Source of the DNA: an uncultured Oscillospiraceae bacterium
GTDB lineage: Bacteria; Bacillota; Clostridia; Oscillospirales; Oscillospiraceae
Reading direction: 5' to 3'
Assembly: GCA_910587255.1 (NCBI GenBank)
Contig: CAJUKT010000007.1
Span: 1-17,673 of the forward strand
Length of the DNA stretch: 17,673 bases
Positions within the stretch are counted from its first letter, which is position 1; every line of letters begins with the position of its first letter. The notes under the pieces are model-generated. The model did not search any database. It was not told the DNA's origin and saw only the letters and a list, made by a program, of their open reading frames with translations. Below, one piece after another: positions 1-6,846 of this stretch. Made by a program: the position numbers and the translations under genes.

Positions 1-136
1 GTTCTTTGGCCTGGATCAACAATTCCCGCCGTCTTTCCAAAGACTATGAAGTGTCTGTCCGTTCTGCACAAGCTGTTTGCACCATTGCTGCTTTCAGCAC
101 TTTACTCAAGCGGTTTTAGCCTATTGGTACAGCTTC
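1..136 (+). mobile_element. 3' end of an IS5-like insertion sequence, with right inverted repeat
   Basis: This stretch holds a transposase C-terminus (3-119) followed by the element's outer end. Positions 121-136 are the exact reverse complement of 17622-17637 (GAAGCTGTACCAATAG), where a second copy of the same IS starts. That match defines the right terminus at about 136. The base triplet just outside is TTA (137-139). The other copy is flanked outside by TGA (17619-17621). Both would fit a TNA-type target as used by some IS5 subgroups, which is an inference. The element starts before the window. It ends only about 31 bases upstream of the relaxase start codon, so it has probably replaced that gene's native upstream region. 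Confidence 0.85.
3..119 (+). CDS. IS5-family transposase, C-terminal fragment (5' end outside window)
   Basis: The frame starting at base 3 is open from the window edge to TAG at 117-119 and encodes 38 residues. It begins SLAWINNSRRLSKDYE, which matches the conserved C-terminal signature of IS5-group DDE transposases (W-x-N-x-x-R-R-L-S-K-D-Y-E, just after the catalytic glutamate region). It ends in a short hydrophobic helix and KRF. The stop codon lies one base before the inverted-repeat sequence, as is usual for these compact elements. It is incomplete only because the window starts inside the gene. The family assignment rests on this motif. Confidence 0.8.
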   Translation, partial: SLAWINNSRRLSKDYEVSVRSAQAVCTIAAFSTLLKRF

Positions 137-167
137 TTAATCCAGAGGGATAACAAAAACGTGGGAG

Positions 168-1586
168 GTGCTGTGTACGCCGCGCGTCATTTTCAAGTGC
201 CCGCACATCAAGGGCGGCGGCGAAAAAGCCGCCGCCCACCTGGGCAACTATGTCAAGTACGCCGCTACCCGTGATGGCGTAGAGCGTATCGATCCCGGCA
301 AGACCACACTCCCTGCCACGGACAAACAGGCCAAGCTGGTGGCGCAAATCCTCCGGGAGTTCCCATCCAGCCGTGGAATGTTCGAGTACGAGGACTACCA
401 GGCCGCGCCGACCCGGGGGAACGCCTCGGAGTTCATCACCCGCGCCATTGAGGACAACTATGAGGCCATTGCCAAGCGGGAAAACTACATGGACTATATC
501 GCCAGCCGTCCCCGCGTACAAAAGATGGGGGCGCACGGCCTATTCACCGCCGATGACGACCCGCTGGTGCTGTCCCAAGTAGCAGACGAGGTGGCACACC
601 ACCCTGGCGTGGTGTGGCTGCCCATCATCTCCCTGCGCCGGGAGGATGCCGCGCGGCTGGGCTTCGACAATGCCGAACGGTGGCGCAAGCTGCTGTCCGC
701 CCATGCCATGGACATGGCAAAGGCGATGAAGATCCCCGACGCGCAATTCCGCTGGTACGCGGCCTTCCATGACGAGGGCCACCACCCCCACGTCCACATG
801 GTGTGCTACAGCGCCGATGGCAAATCCGGCTTCCTCACCAAGCAGGGGATCGCGGAGGTCAAGTCCATGCTGGCGAAGGAGATCTTCCAGCAAGACCTGA
901 TTGCAATCTACCAGCGCCAGACCCAGCGGCGGGACGAGCTCACCAAAGACGCCGGGGAGGTCATGGCACGGCTCGTCACCGAAATGCAGGCTGGTACGCT
1001 GGAGAACCAGCGCGTCGGACAGCTTATGGTGGAACTGGCCCAGCGCCTCCAGCGCTGCTCCGGCAAAAAGCAGTACGGCTACCTGCCGCCAGCGGTGAAG
1101 TCACTGGTTGATGAAATCGTGACCGAGCTGGAGAAGGATCCCCGCATCGCCGCCTATGACCTGTGGTACCAGGAGCGGGAAGAAGTGTTGCGGACGTACA
1201 AGGACGACCTGCCACCGCGTGACCCGCTCGTCCGGCAAAAGGCGTTCAAGCGGATCAAAAATATCGTGGTGGAGGAGGCGGTGCGGCTGGGTGAGGCGGC
1301 GCAGGCTGTTTCGTCGGGCACATCCGACGATGCAGATCAGCTGCGCCATCAGTCCACCACACCCACTGCGCCAAACAAACCCAAAACCCCGCCGCCAGGG
1401 CTGATACTCAACTCCACCGCCTCACTCCTGTACCACATGGGCCGCATCTTCCAGGAACAGCGTCCCCAGCCAGTGGCCGGGATCCAGGCAGCGGTGGACA
1501 GTAAGCTCAGACGCAAAATCCGGGAAAAGAAGATCGCCATGGGCCACAAGCCGGACGATCACGGGGAGGAGCAGCGCATGGGCTGA
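168..1586 (+). CDS. MobP3-type conjugative relaxase
   Basis: The 472-residue protein should nick DNA at oriT and lead the strand into the recipient cell. The N-terminus reads TPRVIFKCPHIKGGG, then AHLGNYVKYAATRDGVE, as in Firmicute MobP3 relaxases. Tyr28 or Tyr31 is the likely nicking tyrosine. The metal-binding histidine motif is HDEGHHPHVH at residues 201-210 (His206, His208 and His210 most likely). The C-terminal part (about 240-380) is charged and helical, and a Pro/Ser/Thr-rich linker follows near 385-405. The length is normal for the family and no damage is seen. The start is uncertain: GTG 168 is in frame but touches the GGGAGG ribosome site at 163-168, while CTG 171 and ACG 177 are the only other nearby options. 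The stop codon abuts the convergent channel gene with no gap. Its native promoter and oriT are probably lost or lie beyond the IS. Confidence 0.88.
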   Translation: MLCTPRVIFKCPHIKGGGEKAAAHLGNYVKYAATRDGVERIDPGKTTLPATDKQAKLVAQILREFPSSRGMFEYEDYQAAPTRGNASEFITRAIEDNYEAIAKRENYMDYIASRPRVQKMGAHGLFTADDDPLVLSQVADEVAHHPGVVWLPIISLRREDAARLGFDNAERWRKLLSAHAMDMAKAMKIPDAQFRWYAAFHDEGHHPHVHMVCYSADGKSGFLTKQGIAEVKSMLAKEIFQQDLIAIYQRQTQRRDELTKDAGEVMARLVTEMQAGTLENQRVGQLMVELAQRLQRCSGKKQYGYLPPAVKSLVDEIVTELEKDPRIAAYDLWYQEREEVLRTYKDDLPPRDPLVRQKAFKRIKNIVVEEAVRLGEAAQAVSSGTSDDADQLRHQSTTPTAPNKPKTPPPGLILNSTASLLYHMGRIFQEQRPQPVAGIQAAVDSKLRRKIREKKIAMGHKPDDHGEEQRMG

Positions 1587-2408
1587 TCACTGTGCTTCTT
1601 TTCGGCCATGGCAGTACCAATACAGCGCGCCCATGGCCGCGCCGCCGATGATGTTCCCCGCCGTCACCGGGAGCAGGTTGCGCAGCAGGAAGTTCCCCCA
1701 GGTCAGGGCGGACAGGTCAAGGGTCGCCTCCTCCGCCAGCACCGCATAAGCCGGTATCGCTTTGGCAAGCAGCCCCACGGGTATGTAGAACAGGTTGGCG
1801 ATGCAGTGTTCAAAGCCGCAGATCACGAAGAACGCCACCGGAAGATAGGCGCCCACAACCCGGCCCGTGAGATCCTTGGCGGACAGAGACAGCAGCACCC
1901 CCGCCGTCACCAGCACGTTGCAGAGGATGCCCAGGATAACAGCACCGCTCATCGGCAGGGCGCACTTGCCCGCCGCCAGCTTCATGGTGAACACCGCCAG
2001 CTGGCCCCCGGAGTAGTTGAGCTGTCCGCCGAAGGCGCAGCCCGCCGCCACCAGCATGGCCCCTGCGGCGTTGCCCAGGTAGACCACGCCCCAGTTTCGG
2101 AGCATCCCCGGCACGACGGCCTGACCGTCCAGCACGGAGATGGTGATGAGGGTGTTGCCGGTGAACAGCTCTGCGCCGGTGAGCACCACTATGGCCAGTC
2201 CGAAGGGGAACAGCAGCCCGCACACCATCCGGGCCACGCCCACGTTGTCGATGGAGTGGGCGGCGGTATTGGTGACCGCCCCGCCCATGGCGATGAAGAA
2301 TCCGGCCAGTACCGCCAGCAAAAACATTTTCAGGATGGGCATCTGCGTCTTGGCGCGGCCCGCGGCGGCGTAGTTGGCCGCGCACTCTTTTGGCGTAAAC
2401 AGGTTCAT
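1587..2408 (-). CDS. Formate/nitrite transporter (FNT) family channel
   Basis: The 273-residue membrane protein has about six hydrophobic helices. FNT channels move small monovalent anions such as formate, nitrite, hydrosulfide, lactate or acetate across the cytoplasmic membrane. Family signatures are present: GAELFTGNTL (78-87), GNAAGA (112-117), a lysine at 148, GILCN with Asn164, and GFEHCIANLF with the central-pore His201. The start is taken at ATG 2408-2406, preceded by GGGAGG, because upstream codons lie within the hydrolase gene. Its ATG overlaps the hydrolase stop as ATGA (2405-2408), so the two are translationally coupled. The exact anion cannot be told from the sequence. The position inside a conjugative element marks it as cargo. 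Confidence 0.9.
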   Translation of the reverse strand: MNLFTPKECAANYAAAGRAKTQMPILKMFLLAVLAGFFIAMGGAVTNTAAHSIDNVGVARMVCGLLFPFGLAIVVLTGAELFTGNTLITISVLDGQAVVPGMLRNWGVVYLGNAAGAMLVAAGCAFGGQLNYSGGQLAVFTMKLAAGKCALPMSGAVILGILCNVLVTAGVLLSLSAKDLTGRVVGAYLPVAFFVICGFEHCIANLFYIPVGLLAKAIPAYAVLAEEATLDLSALTWGNFLLRNLLPVTAGNIIGGAAMGALYWYCHGRKEAQ

Positions 2409-3229
2409 TGTCCGTCCCCTCCCGATGCGCGCAAGAACTCCACGGTGGCCTTTTTGCCCGCGGCAAAGCCGCTGAAGATAAAACCGTGGTCGCCTTTGAC
2501 TTCCACCAACCGGCAATCCGGGTAGCCCTCACAGGCGCGGCGGGAATAGCGGATATCCACCAGCTTGTCCTTGGTGCCGTGGACGATCAGGACGGGCTTT
2601 GAGAAGCCGCAGATCTCCCGGTAGGGGTCCAGGCCCTGCGCGTCTAAGGCGTACTTGGTGCCCAGCCGGACGAACAGCGCCCGGAACTGCTCCGGCACGT
2701 GGTCCGGGTCAAATTTCGCGTTGATCATCTGGCCGCGCCGGGCGTCATCTGGGATGCACAGGGCAGGATAGTACAGCACCAATCGCTCCACCTCGGCCTC
2801 CCGTTCCGCCGCGGCCAGCGCGGACACCAACCCGCCCTGGCTGCACCCGGCCAGGGTGATATGGTCCGGGTCCACGAAATCCAACCTCTTCACGTAGTCC
2901 AGCACATTAAGTAAGTCCGTTTTTTCCGTCAGCACGCTCATGCCCAGGCTGGAGCCGGAACTCTTTCCGCTACCCGACATACAGAAGTCAAAGCAGACGG
3001 CGGCAAAGCCTTCGTCCGCAAAGACGCGGGCGTATTTTTTGGTGTCCCGCGTACAGCTGCCAAACCCGTGGCTGACGATGACTGCGGGCAGCCTGCCCGC
3101 CCGCTGGGGCCGTAGGATGAAACCCCGCAGTTTGCAGCCCTGGCTGTCAATCTCAAACGGGATCTTTTCAACGCTGGCAGATGGTATATGGGATCGAACC
3201 GTGATCTTTATTTTTGGCAAGTCAAACAT
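2405..3229 (-). CDS. Alpha/beta hydrolase, cinnamoyl-esterase-like serine esterase
   Basis: The 274-residue cytoplasmic serine hydrolase has no signal peptide. The oxyanion loop HGFG is at 54-57, the nucleophile elbow GCSQGG has Ser130, the acid is probably Asp221 in HGTKDKLV, and the catalytic histidine is His248 in GDHGF. Overall it resembles small bacterial cinnamoyl/feruloyl esterases and related DLH/S9-like hydrolases. A substrate (acylated plant phenolic, or another short ester) is an inference. ATG 3229-3227 is preceded by GGGGGAG at good spacing. It is the first gene of a two-gene operon with the FNT channel and has a strong sigma-A promoter at 3266-3294. The link between an esterase and an anion channel could be export of a released acid, but this is speculative. 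Confidence 0.85.
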   Translation of the reverse strand: MFDLPKIKITVRSHIPSASVEKIPFEIDSQGCKLRGFILRPQRAGRLPAVIVSHGFGSCTRDTKKYARVFADEGFAAVCFDFCMSGSGKSSGSSLGMSVLTEKTDLLNVLDYVKRLDFVDPDHITLAGCSQGGLVSALAAAEREAEVERLVLYYPALCIPDDARRGQMINAKFDPDHVPEQFRALFVRLGTKYALDAQGLDPYREICGFSKPVLIVHGTKDKLVDIRYSRRACEGYPDCRLVEVKGDHGFIFSGFAAGKKATVEFLRASGGDGQ

Positions 3230-3265
3230 AGGCCGCTCCCCCTCAGATCGCTAATTTATAGTGAC

Positions 3266-3294
3266 ATTATACCGTGGGCGGTCCCCAGACGCAA
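3266..3294 (-). promoter_or_regulatory. Sigma-A promoter of the hydrolase-FNT cargo operon
   Basis: On the - strand, TTGCGT (3294-3289) and TATAAT (3271-3266) are separated by exactly 17 bases. Transcription would start near 3259, leaving a leader of about 30 bases before the hydrolase ATG, which includes its GGGGGAG site. The -35 hexamer lies just upstream of the ribosome binding site of the divergent primase gene, so the two transcription units share a very short control region. Confidence 0.7.
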
Positions 3295-3311
3295 GAGAAG
3301 GAGGCGTCAAA

Positions 3312-4238
3312 ATGCCCTACATCCATTTCACAGAAGAACAAAAGCTCCGGGCCAACGCGGCAGACCTGGTGGAGTTCCTCCGCTTCAAGGGGGAGCCCCT
3401 CATCCGCTCCGGGCCGGAGTTCCGTATGTCCAGCAATCATAGCGTCACCGTTCAGGGTAATGAGTGGTACGATCACGCCACGGAAAAGGGTGGCGGGCCA
3501 GTATCCTTCCTCAAGGAGTTTTACGGCATGAACTACCAGGAGGCGGTGCTGACGCTGCTCAGCGAGGACACCGGCCAGCTCTGCCCCCAGGTGGCCGCAC
3601 CCAAGAAAAAGGTGAAAAAAGAGTTTGCCCTGCCGCCCGCCAATGACACCAACAAGCGGGTGTTCGCATATCTCCTCAAACACCGCCGCCTGGATCGGGA
3701 CGTGCTTACCGCGTTCGTTCGCATGGGGCTGGTCTATGAGGATCAAAAGTACCACAATGCCGTGTTCGTGGGTCAGGACAAAGACGGCGTCGCCCACCAT
3801 GCTCACAAGCGCAGCACTAACAGCCAAGGAAAGTCCTTCCGCATGACGGTGGAGGGCAGCGACTTTCGTTACGCCTTCAACTGGCCTGGGCATAACAGTC
3901 ACCTGCTGGTGTTTGAAGCACCAATCGATATGCTCTCGTTCATTTCCATGCACACAGATGGATGCTGGCCCAAGTATAGCTATGTGGCGCTGTGCGGCAC
4001 ATCATCTCAGCCCATGCTGGGGATGCTGGAGCGGTATCCCCAGATCGACACTGTCCACTTCTGCCTGGACAACGACCAGGCGGGGCAGCTCGCCACAAAA
4101 CGGTTGGCGAAACTGGCGCGGGACAAGGGGCTGACGGTGGACGCGCTGGTGCCTGTGCTGAAGGATTGGAACGAGGACCTGTGCGCGAATTTTCAACAGT
4201 CGATAGAGGAACAGCAAAATGAACAGAAATTATCGTAG
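3312..4238 (+). CDS. DUF3991/Toprim-domain primase-like protein
   Basis: The 308-residue protein is typical of conjugative elements, where such proteins are thought to prime or process transferred single-stranded DNA. Residues about 1-90 resemble the degenerate zinc-finger-like DUF3991 region, with WYDHATEKGGGPVSFL at 52-67 and no cysteine ligands. The Toprim core follows: Glu202 in FEAPID, then the D-x-D pair Asp253/Asp255 in CLDNDQAG, and KDWNEDL at 284-290. No helicase domain is present. The start is set at ATG 3312 because AAGGAGG lies just upstream. The earlier in-frame GTG 3261 would place coding sequence over the divergent promoter. The 3' end overlaps the next gene by 20 bases. Confidence 0.85.
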   Translation: MPYIHFTEEQKLRANAADLVEFLRFKGEPLIRSGPEFRMSSNHSVTVQGNEWYDHATEKGGGPVSFLKEFYGMNYQEAVLTLLSEDTGQLCPQVAAPKKKVKKEFALPPANDTNKRVFAYLLKHRRLDRDVLTAFVRMGLVYEDQKYHNAVFVGQDKDGVAHHAHKRSTNSQGKSFRMTVEGSDFRYAFNWPGHNSHLLVFEAPIDMLSFISMHTDGCWPKYSYVALCGTSSQPMLGMLERYPQIDTVHFCLDNDQAGQLATKRLAKLARDKGLTVDALVPVLKDWNEDLCANFQQSIEEQQNEQKLS

Positions 4239-4473
4239 CTATTGCCGCAGGATGGGAGAGGCCATGTTCCTGCGGCCCATTTTTCCCAGGTCGACGCTGA
4301 GCAATGATGAGTTGATCCGCGTCTATCAAGCCGCCCAGACCACCGACCTGGACATCCTGCGGCAGACCGCCGTCGAACTGTTCCCGGAGCGGTTCCAGGA
4401 TGAGACAGCCCCAAAGGAGCAGGTCTTGGTCGATGGGCAGGGCGAAAGATACCGCATGGCCCGTCTATACTGA
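4219..4473 (+). CDS. Small hypothetical protein of the conjugative element
   Basis: The 84-residue soluble protein is not recognised. It starts with a basic stretch (MNRNYRSYCRRMGEAMFLRP), followed by a probable helix, SNDELIRVYQAAQTTDLDIL, and an acidic, charged C-terminus. It overlaps the 3' end of the primase gene by 20 bases in another frame, has an AGAGGA-type ribosome site before the ATG, and ends 8 bases before the coupling-protein gene. That packing suggests a genuine, translationally coupled gene of the transfer operon. No membrane segment or catalytic motif is visible. A small accessory role in DNA processing is only a guess from position. Confidence 0.7.
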   Translation: MNRNYRSYCRRMGEAMFLRPIFPRSTLSNDELIRVYQAAQTTDLDILRQTAVELFPERFQDETAPKEQVLVDGQGERYRMARLY

Positions 4474-4481
4474 GGTGCGCC

Positions 4482-6341
4482 ATGCCCCAACAATTTTTTA
4501 TCCTGATCGTTGCCGCGATGGCTCTGCTGGTCATGGTTGGCGCTTCTCTTTTGTCTGGCCGGGGATCACTGGACAGCATCAAGTCCAAACCCGTGGGCGA
4601 TGGTCAGCATGGCACCGCCCGCTGGGCCACGTCCAAGGAGATCGGAAAGACCTTCCACCGCGTACCTTTCCACGCCGCCCAGTGGCGTAAGGGAGAAAAT
4701 CTTCCCGCAGTACAAGGGCTGGTGCTCGGCTCTCAGGGGAAGAAGGGCAATGTCACCGCCCTGGTGGACAGCGACGACATCCACTGTCTGATGATCGGCG
4801 CGGCGGGCGTGGGCAAGACGGCCTTTTTCCTCTATCCCAATCTGGAATACGCCTGCGCCTGCGGGATGAGCTTTCTGGCTCTGGACACCAAGGGCGATCT
4901 GGCTCGGAACTATGGAGCCATCGCGGAAAAATACTATGGCTATCAGGTATCCATCATCGACCTGCGTAATCCTACCCGCTCGGACGGGTTCAACTTTTTG
5001 ACTTTGGCAAACGCCTACATGGATCAGGCGGTGGAGCACCCGGATGATCTGGCGGCGCGGGCAAAAGCGGAGAAGTACGCCAAGATCCTCTCCAAGACCA
5101 TCATCAGCCCGGACGGGGACAGCGGCAGCTACGGCCAAAACGCCTTTTTCTACGATTCCGCCGAAGGACTCCTCACCGCCGTGATCCTCCTGCTGGCGGA
5201 ATTCCTGCCCCCAAAAGAAATCGACGGCACTATGCAGGAGCGCCGCCACATCGTATCCGTGTTCAAGCTGGTGCAGGACCTGCTGGAGCCGTCCGGCACC
5301 AAGGGCAAGAGCTGTTTTCAGGTGCTCATGGGCCGTCTGCCCCCGGAGCACAAGGCCCGATGGTTCGCCGGGGCGGCGCTGAACACCTCGGAGCAGGCCA
5401 TGGCCTCGGTGCTGTCCACCGTGCTGTCCCGGCTGAACGCTTTCTTGGATACGGAGCTGGAGCAGACCATCTGCTTCGACAGCCCCATTGACGCCGAGAG
5501 CTTCGCCAGCAGGAAGTCTGCCATCTTTTTGGTGCTGCCCGAGGAAGATCAGACGAAAAATTTTATGGCGGGTCTTATGATCCAGAATTTGTCACACGAA
5601 TTATTCTCCGTAGCGGATGAGAATGGTGGCAAGCTGAAGAACCGAGTGGTGCTGTTTTGTGATGAGTTCGGAACCATGCCCCCTTTCGATGTGCTGTCCC
5701 TGTTCAGCGCTGGCCGGTCCCGGAAATTGACCATGCTCCCCATCATCCAGTCCTTGGCGCAGTTGGAGAAGAACTATGGGAAAGAGGGCTCGGAGATCAT
5801 CCAAGATAACTGCCAGGATACGATTTTTGGTGGTTTTGCGCCCAACAGCCAGACCGCCGATGTACTCTCTCGGGCCCTGGGCAGCTACACGGTACAGTCC
5901 GGCTCCATCAGCCGGAGTAAGGGGGAAAACAGCCAGTCCCTTCAGATGTCTGAGCGGGCGTTGATGACACCGGACGAGCTGAAGTCCATCCCCAAGGGCG
6001 AGTTTGTGGTGATGAAAACCGGCGCCCACCCTATGCGAACGAGGCTTCGGCTGTTCCTGGACTGGGGAATCACCTTCGGAGAGCCTTATCAAATGCCGGA
6101 GCATGGTCAGCGCAAGGTGTACTATGCTGGGCGGCAGGAGCTGGAGGCCGCTATCATCCAAAGGTTCTGGACAGAGCCGGAGGCGGAAGCGGACGAAAAA
6201 GCCCGTCCCCCATACAGAGGACGGGCTGGGCAGAGAGAGGACAGGCATAACCGGCAGCAAGGACAAGCAGGGCCGCCGCTGGCAACGATCCCTGACTGTG
6301 TGAAAAAACAGGATGGGTCGCCGCTTGGGGAAGGAGGATGA
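4482..6341 (+). CDS. VirD4/TraG-type conjugative coupling ATPase (T4CP)
   Basis: The 619-residue membrane ATPase couples the relaxase-DNA complex to the secretion channel. One hydrophobic N-terminal segment (about 4-25) replaces the two found in classical VirD4. GTARWATSKEI (44-54) is the usual family motif. Walker A is GAAGVGKT (106-113), DTKGDL lies at 135-140, and Walker B is VVLFCDEFG with Asp394-Glu395. GRSRKLTMLPIIQSLAQL and a conserved KGEFVVMKTG stretch complete the ATPase core. The start ATG is preceded by GAGGTG overlapping the end of the previous gene. After about residue 565 the tail is low-complexity and basic (Arg, Gln, Gly). Part of it is encoded by a perfect hairpin with a - strand T-run (6196-6226). 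The stop lies 4 bases before the likely TTG start of the HTH gene. Confidence 0.93.
   Translation: MPQQFFILIVAAMALLVMVGASLLSGRGSLDSIKSKPVGDGQHGTARWATSKEIGKTFHRVPFHAAQWRKGENLPAVQGLVLGSQGKKGNVTALVDSDDIHCLMIGAAGVGKTAFFLYPNLEYACACGMSFLALDTKGDLARNYGAIAEKYYGYQVSIIDLRNPTRSDGFNFLTLANAYMDQAVEHPDDLAARAKAEKYAKILSKTIISPDGDSGSYGQNAFFYDSAEGLLTAVILLLAEFLPPKEIDGTMQERRHIVSVFKLVQDLLEPSGTKGKSCFQVLMGRLPPEHKARWFAGAALNTSEQAMASVLSTVLSRLNAFLDTELEQTICFDSPIDAESFASRKSAIFLVLPEEDQTKNFMAGLMIQNLSHELFSVADENGGKLKNRVVLFCDEFGTMPPFDVLSLFSAGRSRKLTMLPIIQSLAQLEKNYGKEGSEIIQDNCQDTIFGGFAPNSQTADVLSRALGSYTVQSGSISRSKGENSQSLQMSERALMTPDELKSIPKGEFVVMKTGAHPMRTRLRLFLDWGITFGEPYQMPEHGQRKVYYAGRQELEAAIIQRFWTEPEAEADEKARPPYRGRAGQREDRHNRQQGQAGPPLATIPDCVKKQDGSPLGEGG
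6196..6226 (-). terminator. Intrinsic terminator, - strand, inside the T4CP 3' end
   Basis: A perfect 8-bp GC-rich inverted repeat (GCCCGTCC at 6201-6208, GGACGGGC at 6219-6226) with a 10-base loop is followed on the - strand by five T residues (complement of 6196-6200). It would stop - strand transcripts coming from the sulfatase/GPH operon before they run antisense into the transfer genes. On the + strand there is no T-run, so transfer-operon transcription should pass. Confidence 0.65.
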
Positions 6342-6345
6342 TACG

Positions 6346-6603
6346 TTGGCCTATTACGAGACCATCTACAAGGACCAGGAGCTGGGCCACCGGGCCAAAG
6401 CGGTGTACATCTACCTGTTAGATCACGCCAACAAGGAGGGCACCTGCTGGCCGGGAATCAATACCATCGCGTCCGGGGTGAGCCTGTCCCGCTCCACGGT
6501 GAAGCGGGCACTGGATGATCTGGCACGGGCCGGGCTGGTGGAGAAATCCAGCCGCTGGCGGGAGAATGGAAGCCTGACCTCCAACATCTATCAGGTCAAA
6601 TGA
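6346..6603 (+). CDS. Small winged-HTH (HTH_36-like) DNA-binding protein
   Basis: The product is 85 residues. YYETIYKDQELGHRAKAVY is followed by a winged-helix core (NTIASGVSLSRSTVKRALDDL, quoted here across the recognition helix) and a wing, ending GSLTSNIYQV. This is the compact HTH_36-type protein commonly found beside coupling-protein or replication genes of Clostridial mobile elements. It probably binds element DNA as a regulator or replication/transfer accessory factor. TTG 6346 is preferred because GGAAGGAGG lies about 9 bases upstream. An in-frame ATG at 6313 would add 11 residues and overlap the coupling gene but has only a weak site. It is the last recognisable gene of the element in this window. 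Confidence 0.75.
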   Translation: MAYYETIYKDQELGHRAKAVYIYLLDHANKEGTCWPGINTIASGVSLSRSTVKRALDDLARAGLVEKSSRWRENGSLTSNIYQVK

Positions 6604-6841
6604 TGTTATGCAAGAAAAATTCGACATACTGTCTACAGTCCTCATAGTCAAGCTCTGGGTATGCCCATTTTTGTGGAATCATTTTTTCAGATTTTTATGC
6701 TTTTTGATCTTGACAGCTCTTGGCAGGTTTAGCGTGTCTCATTTGATTTGTTCCACCAGCGTCCACGCTACGCGTGCATACTGCTCCTCATCCTGAAGCA
6801 ACGGAGATTCCGCCGTTCGTTTTAAATCGATGCCTTTCTCG
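6604..6841. other. Junction region between transfer element and sulfatase block
   Basis: This is a 238-base stretch with no intact gene. Its AT-rich first half contains no convincing reading frame, promoter or + strand terminator. Its second half carries a - strand frame fragment (6739-6846). This is where the GC-rich transfer genes give way to the AT-richer sulfatase block, so it is probably a recombination or decay junction. No direct repeat or attachment site could be recognised by eye. Confidence 0.5.
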
Positions 6842-6846
6842 TTATT
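6739..6846 (-). pseudogene. 3' remnant of an unidentified gene
   Basis: On the - strand, after the sulfatase stop, a frame without a start codon runs from just below an in-frame stop at 6849-6847 to TGA at 6741-6739. It encodes 35 residues ending QDEEQYARVAWTLVEQIK. The composition (amphipathic, charged helix) looks like real protein rather than random frame. It has no ATG and is not in the sulfatase frame. It is most simply the C-terminus of a gene lost by recombination. No family is recognised. Confidence 0.35.

Larger units (their letters stand above)
168..6603 (+). mobile_element. Segment of an integrative/conjugative or mobilizable element (relaxase, primase-like, coupling protein, HTH)
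   Basis: The genes are a MobP3-like relaxase, a DUF3991/Toprim protein, a small hypothetical protein, a VirD4/TraG coupling ATPase and a small HTH protein, all on the + strand and tightly packed from 3312 onward. This set is typical of conjugative elements in gut Clostridia. VirB4, VirB6, NlpC/P60 hydrolase, integrase and att sites are not seen. The left side is cut by an IS copy at 136. The right side stops at 6603, where base composition and gene content change to carbohydrate metabolism. Either the element continues left of the IS or this is a decayed remnant. A two-gene cargo operon on the - strand (1587-3229) lies inside it. Confidence 0.75.

Noticed and set aside
124..154. Hybrid promoter at the IS end driving the relaxase (TTGGTA ... 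GATAAC)
   Set aside because: The spacing is about 19 bases and the -10 match is poor, so transcription from the IS is possible but this site cannot be supported.
77..274. Small + strand frame across the IS end and the relaxase start
   Set aside because: It crosses the IS terminus and the relaxase N-terminus in another frame, and its translation is not protein-like.
1608..2525. Long + strand open frame (305 codons) opposite the FNT channel gene
   Set aside because: It is antisense to a gene with clear FNT motifs, its translation is rich in His, Arg and Gln with no domain, and GC-rich DNA often leaves such frames open.
4566..5351. - strand open frame (261 codons) within the coupling-protein gene
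   Set aside because: It is an antisense shadow over the Walker A part of the ATPase, with no family motif.
6608..6796. 62-codon + strand frame after the HTH gene
   Set aside because: It has no ribosome site, mixed hydrophobic composition without family features, and overlaps the more protein-like - strand fragment.
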